DNA from: an uncultured Bacteroidia bacterium
GTDB taxonomy: Bacteria; Bacteroidota; Bacteroidia; Bacteroidales; F082
Reading direction: 5' to 3'
Assembly: GCA_902786745.1 (NCBI GenBank)
Contig: CADADR010000007.1
Span: 16,282-80,281 of the forward strand
Length of the DNA stretch: 64,000 nucleotides
The translations under genes were made by a program, and so were the position numbers. Positions 14,802 to 23,474 of the stretch are shown here, in pieces. Position 1 is the first letter of the stretch; the number at the start of each line of letters is the position of its first letter. Under the pieces are notes generated by a model. The model ran no database searches, was not told the origin of the DNA, and saw nothing but the letters and a program-made list of their open reading frames with translations.

Positions 14802-15893
14802 TTATTTTGAATCCTTGTGCCCCTCCAATTTGTTCCAATAATAACGCCTCAATTCACATCTAACAACAGGATCAAACCTAAACCAATTCCTTATCAATAG
14901 TGCCTTCTCCATCAAGCGTTTCATATTCCTTCTAAACTTCTTTTCCTGATTGTACTTACTATCATAATTCTCCCGTTGCTGCATCTCCTTCCATTCCTCT
15001 AAAAGCATCTTTCTAATCCTCTTTTCTATTTTGGCATTGAGCTTTACGGGAAAGTAATCTTTATTAAGCCAAATAAAAGACTCACTATAGGAATAGGCAT
15101 CCTTCCCTAGTGAAAGAGAAATGGTCATGCCAACACGTGTTGATCTTGGCACTTTCATATCGAAGACAAAATTACCTAAACTATAGCAAATTAGGCCGCC
15201 ATGATAGTTTTCAATAGGTTGCACAACATGAGGATGGCTGCCAATGACAAAGTTAGCTCCAGCGTCAATAAACAAATGAGCATCTTCCACCTGCTGTTTA
15301 GACGCCCTATTAATAAATTCATCCCCCCAATGCAAAACAACACAAATGTAATCCGGGCCAACCGCCTTCAACCTTTCAATGGACTCAACCACTCTATCCT
15401 GATCATATATACAAACTGTTCCGCCGGGGTTATATTGATTGTCAATATCGTTAAATGAAACAAAACCAAAACGAATCTCATTTCGTTCTAACACAAAGCA
15501 TTTTGGCATTCCACATTCATCCGTTCCAATATACTCAAGGCCGTTGTTCTTCATCAACTGCTTGGTGGAATTCAAGCCCCTTACACCATGCTCCATCATA
15601 TGATTGTTGGCCAAAGAAAGTAGTTCGAAGCCCGCCATCTTCAGCATCTTCAAGAAGCCTTCCGAACCTGCAAATTTTTCGTTTTTCAAACTAGGAGATT
15701 CTTGAAACACAGGAGACTCCAGATTACCGACAAGGATCGGCCCTTCTGGAAACAATGCTTTCATTCTACTAGCCAGGTTAGTTTGGGTTATGTCGTCCAT
15801 CCGAACAGCTCCCACTCCAAATCCTCTATTATAAGGAAGATTGGCTGGAAACACATCACCCACAAATGCTATCTTCAACACTTTTTCATCCAT
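14802..15893 (-). CDS. CapA family metallophosphoesterase-fold protein
   Basis: 363 residues from ATG 15893, which overlaps the upstream glycosyltransferase stop by 8 bases. Motifs of the PGA_cap family: FVGDVF (Asp), VGNLESPV, LANNHMMEHG, GSHPHVVQPIE and YSLGNFVFD. The family takes its name from the CapA of poly-gamma-glutamate capsules, but most members lie in polysaccharide loci and their reaction is unknown. No poly-glutamate synthase (CapB/C) is present, so a role in this glycan is more likely. Confidence 0.85.
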   Translation of the reverse strand: MDEKVLKIAFVGDVFPANLPYNRGFGVGAVRMDDITQTNLASRMKALFPEGPILVGNLESPVFQESPSLKNEKFAGSEGFLKMLKMAGFELLSLANNHMMEHGVRGLNSTKQLMKNNGLEYIGTDECGMPKCFVLERNEIRFGFVSFNDIDNQYNPGGTVCIYDQDRVVESIERLKAVGPDYICVVLHWGDEFINRASKQQVEDAHLFIDAGANFVIGSHPHVVQPIENYHGGLICYSLGNFVFDMKVPRSTRVGMTISLSLGKDAYSYSESFIWLNKDYFPVKLNAKIEKRIRKMLLEEWKEMQQRENYDSKYNQEKKFRRNMKRLMEKALLIRNWFRFDPVVRCELRRYYWNKLEGHKDSK

Positions 15894-16962
15894 GTTCAAC
15901 AACCTTTGATAGAATCTCGGACCATATCTCACCATTATTCTCAACAGAGATAACATCCCTAATTGCATACGCTTTGACACGCATTCCTGACAACCTTGTC
16001 TCATCCGAAAGCAGTTCCCTAAGATGTTGCACAAGCTCTTCCTCATGATCAGTGTCCTCAAACACAAATCCATTCTCCCCTTGTTGTACCACATCCACTA
16101 TGTCTCCGACATTCGAAACCACCGGTACGCAACCACACGACATAGCTTCAAGCAAAGAAACAGGGAATCCCTCCCCTTTCGAACAGGAAACAAAGATCTT
16201 GCTATCAGAAAGCAACTTGATTTTGGAGTCGATTCCACTCACATACCCGAAAAAGTCAATAGAATCCGCAACACCCAATTCTGTCGCAAGCGCTTTCACA
16301 TTCTCCAATTGGTCACCATCGCCAGCCACAGCAACTTTTATGTCAAAATCATTTTTCAATCTTGCTAAAGCTTTCACCAGTAATTGCACATTCTTATTCG
16401 CGTCAATTCTCGAGAACGACACCAAATCATATTGTCTTTCATTAGCCAAAGGAACATTTGAAAAAGCCGCATTAGGCAAATTGGGCAATACATAGAGCTT
16501 GTCATCTTCAAAACCCTTTGAAAGCAAATACGACCTGGTGATTGACCCAGTTACTGTTATGGCAGCAGAGCGCTTAAAGACGGAAAGGTTCATTCTTTCC
16601 CTTCTACTCCCGTACATCCAGTATTCTCTCTGTCCTGCTATGGTCATATGGATGTATGGGATATGAAAACGCCTTGCCAACCTCTCACCGAGATAGCCAT
16701 GAGGATAGATAAGGATTCCAACAATGGCATCAATCTGTTTTTCTCGAATCATCTTGGATGCCTTGAAATACTTGACGACATGCCTAAGTTGGCTCCTTCT
16801 CCCCACCCCAGGAGTGATATATGAGACACGGCCCTCGCATTTTGGGCCCTCGTTATCACGCAAAACGTAAATATGTTCGACACTTTTCGCTTTTAATAGC
16901 GGCGACAACACATTCTCAAGCAATGTATGCTCAGCAAGTTTACAAACTATTAATATATTCAT
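15886..16962 (-). CDS. Glycosyltransferase family 4
   Basis: 358 residues from ATG 16962 (MNILIVCKLAEH), 4 bases after the stop of the upstream membrane protein. GT-B fold with the GT4 donor-site signature near the C-terminus: FVSCSKGEGFPVSLLEAMSCGCVPVVSNVGDI, where the E-x7-E pair binds the nucleotide sugar; and VSFSRIDANKNVQLLVKAL earlier. Retaining transferase that adds one sugar to the lipid-linked repeat at the cytosolic face. Donor not predictable. Confidence 0.9.
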   Translation of the reverse strand: MNILIVCKLAEHTLLENVLSPLLKAKSVEHIYVLRDNEGPKCEGRVSYITPGVGRRSQLRHVVKYFKASKMIREKQIDAIVGILIYPHGYLGERLARRFHIPYIHMTIAGQREYWMYGSRRERMNLSVFKRSAAITVTGSITRSYLLSKGFEDDKLYVLPNLPNAAFSNVPLANERQYDLVSFSRIDANKNVQLLVKALARLKNDFDIKVAVAGDGDQLENVKALATELGVADSIDFFGYVSGIDSKIKLLSDSKIFVSCSKGEGFPVSLLEAMSCGCVPVVSNVGDIVDVVQQGENGFVFEDTDHEEELVQHLRELLSDETRLSGMRVKAYAIRDVISVENNGEIWSEILSKVVEHG

Positions 16963-16966
16963 ATCT

Positions 16967-18370
16967 TTATAACATGCCTCTACTGCCAATTTTAAAATAT
17001 GCCCAACCTATTTGCATTAGTACAACAACTGCATACCACACTTTCACCCACTTAAAATTCTTAGGCGTCAATTCGGAAATGCCGTATGCTGCAATAATCA
17101 ATAAGCCAGGCAAACCTGGCAACAGAAAACGCTCTGAATTGGCGAAACCACTTAATGAAACCACAAACAAATAACCTATAGTGAAAGAACCAATCAATGA
17201 AAGATCCCTCCAACTTTTCTTTGTGAAAATGGCGGAAAACAGACCTATCAGCACAAAAACACCCATAAAATTACGCACAAAGTTTCCACCATGCATCACA
17301 AGTTGGCCATATTGCCCAGTATCCACCATCGTTGTAAATGGCAAAACGAATACCATAGGTGCCATCACCGAACCAGTCGCATACTTTGCCCAAAGATTAC
17401 CTCTTACAGTTTGTTCGTAACGTCGCAGCTCTTGATTTGTTTCCCTATTTTGAATTAAAGACTCCACTTCATTGGCAATAGTGGATCCGCCCAAAACTGA
17501 CACAGCCAATATGGCCCAAATTGCCACCCTCCATTTTCTTGCTTTCGTTGTAACCTTTGACGAACTGAACAGCAAGGCTGTGAGAAACGCCAAGGCAGCA
17601 ACGGCGCCCAATGCCGTGCGAAATAAAAACAAACTCATGCAAAGCAATAAAGGAATAACCACATCCCAAAACTTCGCCCTGGCACTCCTCAACACATAAT
17701 CTGCTCGCTCTAAGAAAGCAACGGTCAAAAACAGCATCTCCGTTTCTTTCAAATGATGACCACAATAAATGTATAAATTGGGCATAAAAGCACAAAAAAC
17801 GGCCGCCATACGCCCCACCTTATCGCCTAAACTCCGACAGCACAATCTATAAAGCAACACACACATATAAGCGCTCAAAAACGTCTTAATCACACGGGTC
17901 AAGAAAATATTGGGGCCAATGATTTTATAAAGCAGCGTAAGATATAGGGAGTATCCAGAATCAGAATAACTTGTTCTACTAAAAAACAAATAGCCCATCA
18001 CACTTTTCCATTCCATGCCAGCCAACCATTTAGCTTCTTCATGATAGCCCAATGCATCGGCAACATCAAACTCAAAAGGTTGGCCTGTTTGTTGCGTATA
18101 AAAATAATAAGAGAACACAACCCATAACAACCTGACCAACAAGGCTCCAAAAAACAGTTTTCTTTCAAAAAACTTTGTCCTTGATATCGTTTGCCATTCT
18201 TTGCTATACTTATTAGCCAACAAGAAAAAAGCCGGCACCTCTACCAGGCCCATTACCATGAAATACCAAGGAATGATATAATGACTAAAGAACAAACTGA
18301 CCAGAACAAGGGAGATCAGATATAGTGTCACTCCTTTGGTGGCAATTGTTTTGGGGAAATACGTAATCAT
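16967..18370 (-). CDS. Polytopic membrane protein (GT-C or Wzy-like)
   Basis: 467 residues with roughly ten to twelve hydrophobic segments. A hydrophilic loop after the third segment holds FEFDVADALGYHEEAKWLAG, with acidic residues placed like those of the first periplasmic loop of GT-C glycosyltransferases (family 39 / ArnT type). The C-terminus has SGFANSERFLLPGLPGLLI, also seen in such proteins. It could instead be an O-antigen polymerase. Since export is by Wzm/Wzt, which needs no Wzy, a GT-C side-branch transferase using a lipid-linked donor is a fair reading. Uncertain. Confidence 0.6.
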   Translation of the reverse strand: MITYFPKTIATKGVTLYLISLVLVSLFFSHYIIPWYFMVMGLVEVPAFFLLANKYSKEWQTISRTKFFERKLFFGALLVRLLWVVFSYYFYTQQTGQPFEFDVADALGYHEEAKWLAGMEWKSVMGYLFFSRTSYSDSGYSLYLTLLYKIIGPNIFLTRVIKTFLSAYMCVLLYRLCCRSLGDKVGRMAAVFCAFMPNLYIYCGHHLKETEMLFLTVAFLERADYVLRSARAKFWDVVIPLLLCMSLFLFRTALGAVAALAFLTALLFSSSKVTTKARKWRVAIWAILAVSVLGGSTIANEVESLIQNRETNQELRRYEQTVRGNLWAKYATGSVMAPMVFVLPFTTMVDTGQYGQLVMHGGNFVRNFMGVFVLIGLFSAIFTKKSWRDLSLIGSFTIGYLFVVSLSGFANSERFLLPGLPGLLIIAAYGISELTPKNFKWVKVWYAVVVLMQIGWAYFKIGSRGML

Positions 18371-18393
18371 ATATTAATCAAATGTTACCTTAT

Positions 18394-19113
18394 TTATCCA
18401 AACAACTTTCTTTTTAAGCGAATCAGTCTTATTCTTCCTTTAGGGCCAAAAAAGCGTAAAATGCCACTCTTAATGCCTGACTTCCCCGCCGTCCATGATC
18501 CCAATCCTAAGTGATCACAATATGTGACGTCTGTTCGCAAATACTCACCTGTTGTTTGCCGGGGGCAAAAGTATTCTACTGGAAAAACATGCAAATCCTT
18601 ATAATCCTGTTCCAAACCATTCAACACCAGTCCGTTTTCACTCATATGCTTAGTGATAAATTGCACATTGGTTGTTTGGTCCCATTGGCCATCTTCAAGG
18701 ACAAAATGCCTCCCCTGATAACGTTCCAATTGCTCATTTATCCAAACCCCATGTGGCTCAGTTGCCATCACACATGTCCCTACAGGAGTAGTTTTGCTGC
18801 CTTCAAAGCCAACAAATGCTTTCCACACCAATAAGTCATCAAACGACTTAAACGCGACAACATCGGTATCCAAATAAATTCCACCTTCTCTCTCCAAAGC
18901 CCACAAACGTACATAATCACTCACAAATGCGTATTTATGTGCCTCGTATGCTTCTTTTGTATAGGGGACGATGTTGACATCAAAATTGCTTTCATCCCAT
19001 AACTTATATTCGTAATCGGGCATATATCTATGCCATGATTCAATGCATTTCAAAGCTAATTCCGGCTTAGGCCCACGCCCAAACCAGCAATAATGGATGG
19101 TTTTCGGAATCAT
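18394..19113 (-). CDS. Glycosyltransferase with DXD motif (GT32-like)
   Basis: 239 residues. Starts IPKTIHYCWFGRGPKP, then YVRLWALEREGGIYLDTDVV with the DTD metal-binding motif, the pattern of the Och1/capsular polysaccharide synthesis family (GT32). GT-A fold, retaining. The start overlaps the stop of the upstream acetyltransferase by 4 bases (ATGA), so the two are coupled. Confidence 0.87.
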   Translation of the reverse strand: MIPKTIHYCWFGRGPKPELALKCIESWHRYMPDYEYKLWDESNFDVNIVPYTKEAYEAHKYAFVSDYVRLWALEREGGIYLDTDVVAFKSFDDLLVWKAFVGFEGSKTTPVGTCVMATEPHGVWINEQLERYQGRHFVLEDGQWDQTTNVQFITKHMSENGLVLNGLEQDYKDLHVFPVEYFCPRQTTGEYLRTDVTYCDHLGLGSWTAGKSGIKSGILRFFGPKGRIRLIRLKRKLFG

Positions 19114-19739
19114 ATTAAGTATTTTTCAAACTGGGGATATGATCTGATGAATAATCGTTCAAAATCCCTACTTGCTGTAGTCACAATGTCTTTATGCTTT
19201 TCTTTCACCACCATAGGATTTCCAAATACAACCATATCCTTTTCAACATTATTATTCACAACAGCATTAGCGCCCACTCTAACGCCATCACCTACCAAGA
19301 TCTTGCCAAACAACTTAGCGCCGGGACCAAGAAATACAAAATCACCAATAATGGGCACATTAGTAATCCTTTCACCTTTTCCACCCAAAATGGGGTTGTC
19401 GCCCACACAAACTCCTGGATGCATGTCACACCACTTTCCTATATGACTATTCCCGTTGATGATAAGCGTCCCTCTATGGTTAATCTTCATCCCAGGACCT
19501 ACAACGTTCATCGGAACATTAAACCCAAGTCTTACAGACAATTTATGAAATCTATATCTAGCAATCAATGCCGGCAAGGAGGAGTCAGTTCGGGTATTCT
19601 TATAATACTCGCATTTGCGCAGCAGAATCTGAAATTTCCAAATCTCATCGGAAAAAAGCTTAGGATGTTTTCTCGTTTTCCCCAACGCAAATCGATCCGC
19701 AGCCAAATAGAACGACAAGCTCTCTTTATCTGTAATCAT
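19110..19739 (-). CDS. Hexapeptide acyltransferase (CysE-like)
   Basis: 209 residues. A helical N-terminal half precedes left-handed beta-helix repeats (INHRGTLIINGNSHIGKWCDMHPGVCVG, then IVGDGVRVGANAVVNNNVEKDMVVFGNP). It resembles serine-acetyltransferase-type proteins that occur in polysaccharide loci and acetylate a sugar. True cysteine synthesis is unlikely in this context. It is 40 bases downstream of a GT2 gene. Confidence 0.8.
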   Translation of the reverse strand: MITDKESLSFYLAADRFALGKTRKHPKLFSDEIWKFQILLRKCEYYKNTRTDSSLPALIARYRFHKLSVRLGFNVPMNVVGPGMKINHRGTLIINGNSHIGKWCDMHPGVCVGDNPILGGKGERITNVPIIGDFVFLGPGAKLFGKILVGDGVRVGANAVVNNNVEKDMVVFGNPMVVKEKHKDIVTTASRDFERLFIRSYPQFEKYLI

Positions 19740-19779
19740 ATGATTATCAATATTTCATTTAGATATATCCACAACTTTT

Positions 19780-20772
19780 TCAAAGCAAACCAGATTCCTT
19801 ACAATACTTTTTCCCAAACAAATAAAACCATCTTTGCTTCATTCTTGAACCAAACCTCTTTACTTTATACTCACATTTCAATACCGAAATTGGTTTCTCA
19901 TATTGTTTTCTAAGGTCCTTTGGCTGTTGGTTCCAATCCACTTTAGCCAGTTCCTGCACGGCCGTATCGTGGAACTCTCTTGAAAGGAAATAAGGTAACA
20001 GACTATATGCCCGCAAATTATCTATCAACTGCTTAAAATCTAAGTTGAATTTCTCTTCCTCACTCAAAAAATCCAAATTCCAAAGCATATGTTGTTTTGG
20101 CTGGTGCAAACGCCCTACTCCACGGTTTGCCATATCCACATCTTGATTGTAATAGGCCAAAGGCTTGTTCAGAAAAGCAACCTTGTATGTCAAAGCAATC
20201 CGTATCCAAAGCAGAAAATCTTCACCTAGTTTTATTTCGCGAGGGAAGCCTTCCTTTTCATCAAAAACAGGCCGGGGGATTGCTACTGAGATAGAAGTCA
20301 AAGGCATCGCCAAAGTCTTTGCGTAGACTTGGCAATAATTGATATATCCTTTTTCAAAGTTTGGCTCCACCCCAACGGGTGCCACTTTGGTTTTATGTTT
20401 GGTCTCGTTTACAATGATATAATTGGTCCCATAAATTCCTGCTTCAGGGAACTCGACAATGAGTCTGTTCATTTCCTCCAAGAAAGCGGGGTCCCACCAA
20501 TCATCGGCATCAAGAAAGCAGACATAATCCCCTTGAGAGAGTGCCACACCATTATTTCGTGCCATGCTAACACCAGCATTTTTCTGCCGATATATATGAC
20601 AATTTCCACGACCTTGAATAACCTTCAGAGCATTCTCATAGGAATCATCCGTGCTTCCGTCATCCATAATCACCAATTCATAATCAGTGAAGGTTTGAGA
20701 CAAGATGCTTCCAATAGCCTTAGCCACATAAGGCGCTTTGTTATAAAGAGGGACAACAACAGAAAACCTCAT
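19780..20772 (-). CDS. Glycosyltransferase family 2
   Basis: 330 residues, GT-A fold. The N-terminus VVVPLYNKAPYVAKAIGSIL, the VIMDDGSTDDS segment with its Asp pair, and FLDADDWW (DXD-type) are diagnostic for inverting GT2 enzymes. The start overlaps the previous gene's stop by 4 bases. Adds a sugar to the growing lipid-linked chain. Confidence 0.9.
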   Translation of the reverse strand: MRFSVVVPLYNKAPYVAKAIGSILSQTFTDYELVIMDDGSTDDSYENALKVIQGRGNCHIYRQKNAGVSMARNNGVALSQGDYVCFLDADDWWDPAFLEEMNRLIVEFPEAGIYGTNYIIVNETKHKTKVAPVGVEPNFEKGYINYCQVYAKTLAMPLTSISVAIPRPVFDEKEGFPREIKLGEDFLLWIRIALTYKVAFLNKPLAYYNQDVDMANRGVGRLHQPKQHMLWNLDFLSEEEKFNLDFKQLIDNLRAYSLLPYFLSREFHDTAVQELAKVDWNQQPKDLRKQYEKPISVLKCEYKVKRFGSRMKQRWFYLFGKKYCKESGLL

Positions 20773-21614
20773 TTGTATTCAGTAATCTTATTATTTTTGC
20801 GCTTCATCTTTTCCATCTTGAATAGACAGCGATCCATAAACCACACCATTTTGTAAGCCCATGGATGCCTTTTCAATCTCTTCATTTGGTCTATTGGAAA
20901 CGCAAAGTGTTCATAATCATTCAAAACTGCCTCAGGCACAAGTTGTTCAAGCACCCGTTTACGTTCTTCCTTGCCCATTGTTTTGTTCGTTTCACTTACA
21001 CCCGTCATATCAAACAAAGTCACATCCAAGTCAATATAATGTGGTTTTTCAACTCCCAAAACAATGGCTTGCAAAAACCATTTCCAATCAGAAACAATTT
21101 TCAAGCTCTCATCATAATAACCATATTTTTCAAACAAGTCCCTACGGATATAGGCCGGGTCGTGATTCAAGGAACCCGTATACAAACCCAGCATAGTGAT
21201 TTCCTGCCCAGCAAAACATTTGTCTACCATTATTCTGCCGTCAGGAAAACATTTCACCATATTACCATACATGATAGAGGGATTGCCTGCCTTCGCAGCA
21301 GCCTCAAGCATTTGTTCCGTAACCTCTTCAGAAGCGAGGCAATCCCCCGAATTGAGAATTTGGACATACTCTCCTGAAGCCATATGGATGCCTTTATTCA
21401 TGGCGTTATAGATGCCCTTATCAGGTTCTGAAACCCATTTCATATGAGCAAACCATGGTTCCAACTTCTTGATAACATCTACACTGCCATCAGTCGATGC
21501 TCCGTCAACAACAACATATTCAAACTCTTTAAAGGTCTGGGAAGCAACGCTCTTGATGGTTTTTTCAAGACCTGCGGCGTTATTTCGATTGATGGTAATG
21601 ATGGAAAGTTTCAT
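20769..21614 (-). CDS. Glycosyltransferase family 2 (WcaA-like)
   Basis: 281 residues. Pattern of the short GT2 enzymes found in colanic-acid and capsule loci: SIITINRNNAAGLEKTIKSV, VVDGASTDGSVDVIKKL, SEPDKGIYNAMNKGIHMASGEYV and LNSGD in the DXD position. Cytosolic, inner-membrane-associated. Donor and acceptor unknown; 12 bases separate it from the WecE-like gene upstream. Confidence 0.9.
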   Translation of the reverse strand: MKLSIITINRNNAAGLEKTIKSVASQTFKEFEYVVVDGASTDGSVDVIKKLEPWFAHMKWVSEPDKGIYNAMNKGIHMASGEYVQILNSGDCLASEEVTEQMLEAAAKAGNPSIMYGNMVKCFPDGRIMVDKCFAGQEITMLGLYTGSLNHDPAYIRRDLFEKYGYYDESLKIVSDWKWFLQAIVLGVEKPHYIDLDVTLFDMTGVSETNKTMGKEERKRVLEQLVPEAVLNDYEHFAFPIDQMKRLKRHPWAYKMVWFMDRCLFKMEKMKRKNNKITEYK

Positions 21615-21626
21615 TTATAAAACCCT

Positions 21627-22748
21627 TCAACCTATTTTGATTACCTGACAAATATCCTCCACATCCGATTCTTTCAAATCATAATACATCGGTAAACGAA
21701 CCAAACAATCCGCGTATCTGTCGCATTCAGGAAGAGAACGACCATCATGCTTATCCTTATAGAATTCGCTACTATGCAAACTAAGGTAATGGAATACGGC
21801 CAATATGTCGTTTTCTTTCAGTTTCTTAATCATATCAGTACGTTCATTCAAACTATTACATACCAAATAAAACATGTGCGCATTGTTTGTGGCATAATCA
21901 GGCACATCAGGTAATCTGAAAAAACCTTGCTCAGCCAATGGACGTAACAATTCATAGTATTTGTCCCATAACAATTTACGCTTGTTCTGAATATTCTTCA
22001 TATCTTCTAACTGAGCCCATAAAAAAGCGGCAACAACCTCGCTTGGCAAAAAAGAAGACCCTATATCACACCATCCATATTTATTGACTTCGCCACGGAA
22101 AAATTCCGCGCGATTAGTACCTTTTTCCCATATTATCTCCGCTCGGCGAATAAAACGCTCATCATTGATGCCCAACATTCCACCTTCTCCAGATATGATA
22201 TTCTTTGTTTCATGAAACGAGAACGCTGACAGGTGGCCAATAGTACCTAATGGTCTGCCTTTGTAATATGAATCTATTGCCTGAGCTGCATCTTCCACTA
22301 CCATCAGATTGTGACGGTTTGCCAACTCCATAATCCGGTCCATATCACATGCAACACCCGCATAATGCACCGGAACGACAACTTTGGTTTTTGGTGTAAT
22401 CAACGCCTCAATTTGTTCCGCGTCAATATTAGGGTTGCGCTTCATACTATCTGCAAAAACAATCTTTGCTCCTGCTCGAACAAACGCCAAAGCAGACGAC
22501 ACAAACGTGTAACTTGGCACAATAACCTCGTCACCAGGCTGAATGCCGCATAAAATAGCACACATTTCAAGCGCATCCGTGCAACTCGTTGTGAGCAAAC
22601 ATTTTTTGAAGCCATATTTATCTTCAAAGAAACTCTGGCAACGTTTTGTGAATTCGCCATTGCCGCTAAGCTTGCCATTATTCACAGCCTGATACATATA
22701 GTGGGCTTCCTTACCCGTGAGATGAGGAGAATTAAACGGAATCTTCAT
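21627..22748 (-). CDS. wecE: dTDP-4-amino-4,6-dideoxygalactose transaminase (WecE-like)
   Basis: 373-residue PLP enzyme of the DegT/DnrJ/EryC1 family. The start IPFNSPHLTGKEAHYMYQAV and the PLP-lysine region FSFHETKNIISGEGG are close to WecE/RffA, which aminates dTDP-4-keto-6-deoxyglucose. The next gene encodes a WecD-like N-acetyltransferase, so the pair should make TDP-Fuc4NAc, as in enterobacterial common antigen. The rmlA and rmlB needed to make the keto-sugar are not in this window. Confidence 0.85.
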   Translation of the reverse strand: MKIPFNSPHLTGKEAHYMYQAVNNGKLSGNGEFTKRCQSFFEDKYGFKKCLLTTSCTDALEMCAILCGIQPGDEVIVPSYTFVSSALAFVRAGAKIVFADSMKRNPNIDAEQIEALITPKTKVVVPVHYAGVACDMDRIMELANRHNLMVVEDAAQAIDSYYKGRPLGTIGHLSAFSFHETKNIISGEGGMLGINDERFIRRAEIIWEKGTNRAEFFRGEVNKYGWCDIGSSFLPSEVVAAFLWAQLEDMKNIQNKRKLLWDKYYELLRPLAEQGFFRLPDVPDYATNNAHMFYLVCNSLNERTDMIKKLKENDILAVFHYLSLHSSEFYKDKHDGRSLPECDRYADCLVRLPMYYDLKESDVEDICQVIKIG

Positions 22749-22766
22749 ATAATAAATCTTTAAGTC

Positions 22767-23465
22767 TTACAACCACCAATGCCAAACATCCATCACAGAC
22801 TCCACCTTAAAACCAGCTTTTTCATATAAACGACAAGCTGCTACGTTTTCCAATTGTGTAGCAACAGAAATATGCCCACAATGCATATTATCCGCATAAT
22901 TTAAAACATGCTGCATCATAACGGTCCCTATTCCTTTATTTTGCAAATCTTCATGAATAGCCACCAAACCAATTGTACACTTGTCATTATTATTACTCAC
23001 TGTAACTAAACCTTTTGGCACGTCATCTATCATATAACACAAAACTCCAGAAGCTATCTTACCATTAACAGATTGCTCAATCCAACAGGAATATAAACGT
23101 TCATAACTACCCTTGGGGAATTTTTCATCCAATCTGAATCTGGAATATTTACCACTTACCAAAGCCAGATGCAGTAAATCATCCGTAACACCCTTATCGC
23201 TTTCCCATAGTATTATATTATGATTTGCCTCAAAATGGATAGTATTATTCGATAAGGTATAAACTACCTTTTCATCGACTAACTTGGCATTTGCTACCGA
23301 AAAATCAAGTCCTTGTTTTGCAAAGACATATACCAAATCGTAACTGTTTTTCAACATTGTTTGTTGACCTGCCAACAAATTCACTTCTTCCTCAGAAGAT
23401 ACATTCACACGACCTATTTGCATGTCAAAAAAATTGCTATCCCAATCCAATCTCTCTATTTTCAT
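22767..23465 (-). CDS. GNAT N-acetyltransferase (WecD-like)
   Basis: 233 residues from ATG 23465. The N-terminus (KIERLDWDSNFFDMQIGRV) resembles WecD's W-x-S-x-FF opening. The C-terminal half is a GNAT core with the acetyl-CoA loop VAIHEDLQNKGIGTVMM (Q-x-x-G-I-G). Placed right after the WecE-like aminotransferase, it most likely N-acetylates TDP-Fuc4N. Substrate is inferred from that order. Confidence 0.8.
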   Translation of the reverse strand: MKIERLDWDSNFFDMQIGRVNVSSEEEVNLLAGQQTMLKNSYDLVYVFAKQGLDFSVANAKLVDEKVVYTLSNNTIHFEANHNIILWESDKGVTDDLLHLALVSGKYSRFRLDEKFPKGSYERLYSCWIEQSVNGKIASGVLCYMIDDVPKGLVTVSNNNDKCTIGLVAIHEDLQNKGIGTVMMQHVLNYADNMHCGHISVATQLENVAACRLYEKAGFKVESVMDVWHWWL

Positions 23466-23474
23466 CACAATTCT

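Noticed and set aside
14802..15893. Poly-gamma-glutamate capsule synthesis
   Set aside because: CapA-like protein is present, but no CapB or CapC homologue; the surroundings are all polysaccharide genes.
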